Shown here: positions 26,250 through 27,932 of the stretch, piece after piece
Layout: each line of letters begins with the position of its first letter
Position numbering within the stretch: position 1 is the first letter of the stretch
Assembly (NCBI GenBank): GCA_026770615.1
Contig: MU631927.1
Span: 45,045-72,976 of the forward strand
DNA: 27,932 nt
Direction of reading: 5' to 3'
Source: Pavlovales sp. CCMP2436
Taxonomy: Eukaryota; Haptophyta; Pavlovophyceae; Pavlovales
Made by a program: the position numbers and the translations under genes
Notes under the pieces: model-generated
Databases searched by the model: none
The model's input: the letters and a program-made list of their open reading frames with translations, nothing else
Told to the model about the DNA's origin: nothing

Positions 26250-27932
26250 TAAGGCTGCGGGGCACGCTGGGAACACGTTTCTACAACTCGACTCCATACC
26301 CGGGACTTCCATGAGTCATGGGCCGCTGCCAATGTCCGTGTCATCAGAGCCCTCCGCCACTCTGGTCCGGACAATGAGATTGAGGAAGTGCGAGCGCTAA
26401 AGATACTGTTGATCCTGCCCTCGATCTTACTCCGCAAACAGCCCACTGCCCGCGGGGGGCAAAAGGGACGCCTCGCGACCGCCAGGCTGCTTGCCTCTCG
26501 GTTCGATCGGTGGGAGCGAGGAAACTTCGGCAGCCTCGTGGCTGAGTGGTCCAGCGACTGCGCGAAGGAGTCGCAGCAGCGCCACACCCGGCGATCCCGC
26601 CCTGCCGACCCTGAGCGAGATATTAAGGCTGCCGTCGTCCTCCTCTCCAAACGTAAGTTCCGACGCTGCAAAGCTGCTCGAGAGCCATGGCCTCGCCGTC
26701 ATCTCGGACCCAGTTGTGTTGCAGCAGATGCTCACCAAGCACCCGCGCAGGAGGACGGCCATGCCGCCAGTCATCCCAGGCCTCGACGCCACTGACCGGT
26801 TCGTGGTCGGCATCTCGGAGATGCAGGAGTCCTATCGCGGGCTCAAGACCGACAAGGCCCAGGGCGCGTCGCCATGGAAGTTTGAGTACCTCATACCGCT
26901 TGCCCCGACCGTACCCTTTGTTGGAAATGCCGCACGCCAAGTACTCGAGTCACACGCCTGGCTGGCATCATCCTTCGCAAACGGCGACCTGCCTCCCTGG
27001 TTCTACTTTGTGTTCTGCGCTGCACGGTGCGTGCCACTCCGCAAGTGCGCGGCCCAGGTCGGCGTCGCGGAGGCTGCGCGGCCAATCGACATCTCGTGTG
27101 CGCTGAGACGGGGGCTCACCAAAGGGGTCTTCCTCATCAATGGTCTTCGCGGTGAGATCGAGGAATACCTCTTCCCGCAGCAGCTGGGAGTCTTCGTCTC
27201 GGCAGGTGCGGACCAAGCTCATCTTTGGGGTGCGTGAGCTGCTTGAAAACCCACACTTTTGCATCGCAGGCTCCGACATCTACAACGCCTTCAATGAGGG
27301 AGACCGCGCAGAGATGGTAGCACGCACCCTCGTCAGCTCCCCCGGCCGAGCCCCGCTCGCACGCCTCTTCTACGCCACGCTCGCTCCCAAGTACCTGATC
27401 TTCGTCACTGGCAAGGGCGGCGGCCTGACGCCCATGGGCAGAGACGGCGAGACCGGTGTTGCTCAAGGGTCAGTAGAGGCTGGAGTCGCCTTTGCCATCT
27501 CCATCCCCTCCGAGCTAAAGGTGCTCGACGCCGAGCTGCGGCCATACAGTGGGGGCGCTCGGGCTGACCACGACGACGTGCGCGCGTGCGGTCCGCCCTG
27601 GATCGTCTTCGCGGCGATGCAGCGCTTCTACGACGCGCTCTTTTTACGGCTCGGCCTTGTCGTGCAGCCGTCCAAGTGTGAATGCTGGATCGACGAGGCT
27701 TACATCGCCTCTCTCGACGCCCACCGTGGCTTGGTGACACGCAGCCACCTGCTCGAGGGCGCCCTGACCCCGCATGTGCTACGGCGTCCCAATCGGCTCG
27801 GAAGAGTACGTTAAGCTTGCCCTCGCTGGCAAGTGTGACGAGATTGCCAGCATCTCAAACAAGCTAATCGCAACGCTCAGCTCGTCACACAAGCAACAGC
27901 TCTGGCTGCTAACGCTCTTCTCCACCGCACGC
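26250..27932 (+). pseudogene. Second reverse transcriptase (LINE-like), frameshifted, runs off window
   Basis: A different RT family from the LINE at 15452-20180. Segments are read successively in four frames: 26250-26690 (LKILLILPSILL... then FDRWERGNFGSL), about 26660-27200 (LTKHP, PPWFYFV, ARPIDISCALRR, YLFPQQLGV), about 27205-27770 (motif A GSDIYNAFNEGDR with Asp codon at 27275; motif B GVAQGSVEAG; motif C ADHDDVRACGP) and from 27777 (CYGVPIGSEEY...) to the window end. The RPI...RR...PQQLGV block and the catalytic Asp pair place it with LINE-type RTs common in protists and algae. Each shift moves the frame the same way (+1). It cannot be translated as one protein. Confidence 0.75.

Noticed and set aside
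25688..26312. Long minus-strand frames rich in Ala, Val and Trp over the CCACCG tract
   Set aside because: They are translations of the microsatellite complement and carry no domain.
1..27932. tRNA and rRNA genes
   Set aside because: I looked for T-loop GGTTCRANNCC-type boxes with paired arms and for conserved rRNA words and found none that form a complete gene.

Overview
This is nuclear DNA of a eukaryote, most likely an alga with a red-algal-derived (secondary) plastid. The best evidence is a spliced gene at 21031-21784 for a plant-type [2Fe-2S] ferredoxin. Its predicted N-terminus is a short signal peptide ending in an ASA|F motif followed by a transit-like stretch, the arrangement used by haptophytes, stramenopiles and cryptophytes for nuclear-encoded plastid proteins. 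GT-AG introns, GC-rich coding DNA and dense LTR, LINE and DNA-transposon remnants agree. A haptophyte or pelagophyte would fit; the sequence does not settle which.

Layout. 1-1084: non-coding DNA with two small dispersed repeats. 1085-7709: a Ty1/copia LTR retrotransposon with two 259-bp LTRs about 96.5% identical, whose gag and pol are broken by several frameshifts and stops. 7710-10039: mostly unexplained, with one MITE-like inverted repeat at 9399-9779. 10040-11299 (minus): an intact F-box/six-Kelch gene. 11300-15310: small dispersed repeats, a pair of foldback MITEs, and a weak candidate split gene at 12041-12790. 15452-20180 (minus): a decayed LINE in the order RT, RNase H, zinc knuckle, acidic linker, OTU-type cysteine protease, interrupted by three small insertions. 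21031-21784: the ferredoxin gene. 22131-23766 (plus): a second, nearly identical copy of the 3' half of that LINE in opposite orientation. 23918-25107: a Mutator-like foldback element with a 9-bp target duplication, long inverted repeats and a captured coding-like fragment. 25108-27932: the ORF it interrupted and an unrelated, frameshifted reverse transcriptase that runs off the window.

Only two host genes are convincing: the ferredoxin (plastid electron transfer) and the F-box/Kelch protein (probable ubiquitin-ligase substrate adaptor). The rest is mainly a nested record of transposition. The two LINE copies act as an internal control: one copy carries a 66-bp insertion with a clean 8-bp duplication and intron-like ends that the other lacks, an introner-like event seen with its empty site. 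The other main candidates for novelty are the captured fragment inside the Mutator-like element, the OTU protease at the end of a LINE polyprotein, and Cys-rich modules in the copia gag.
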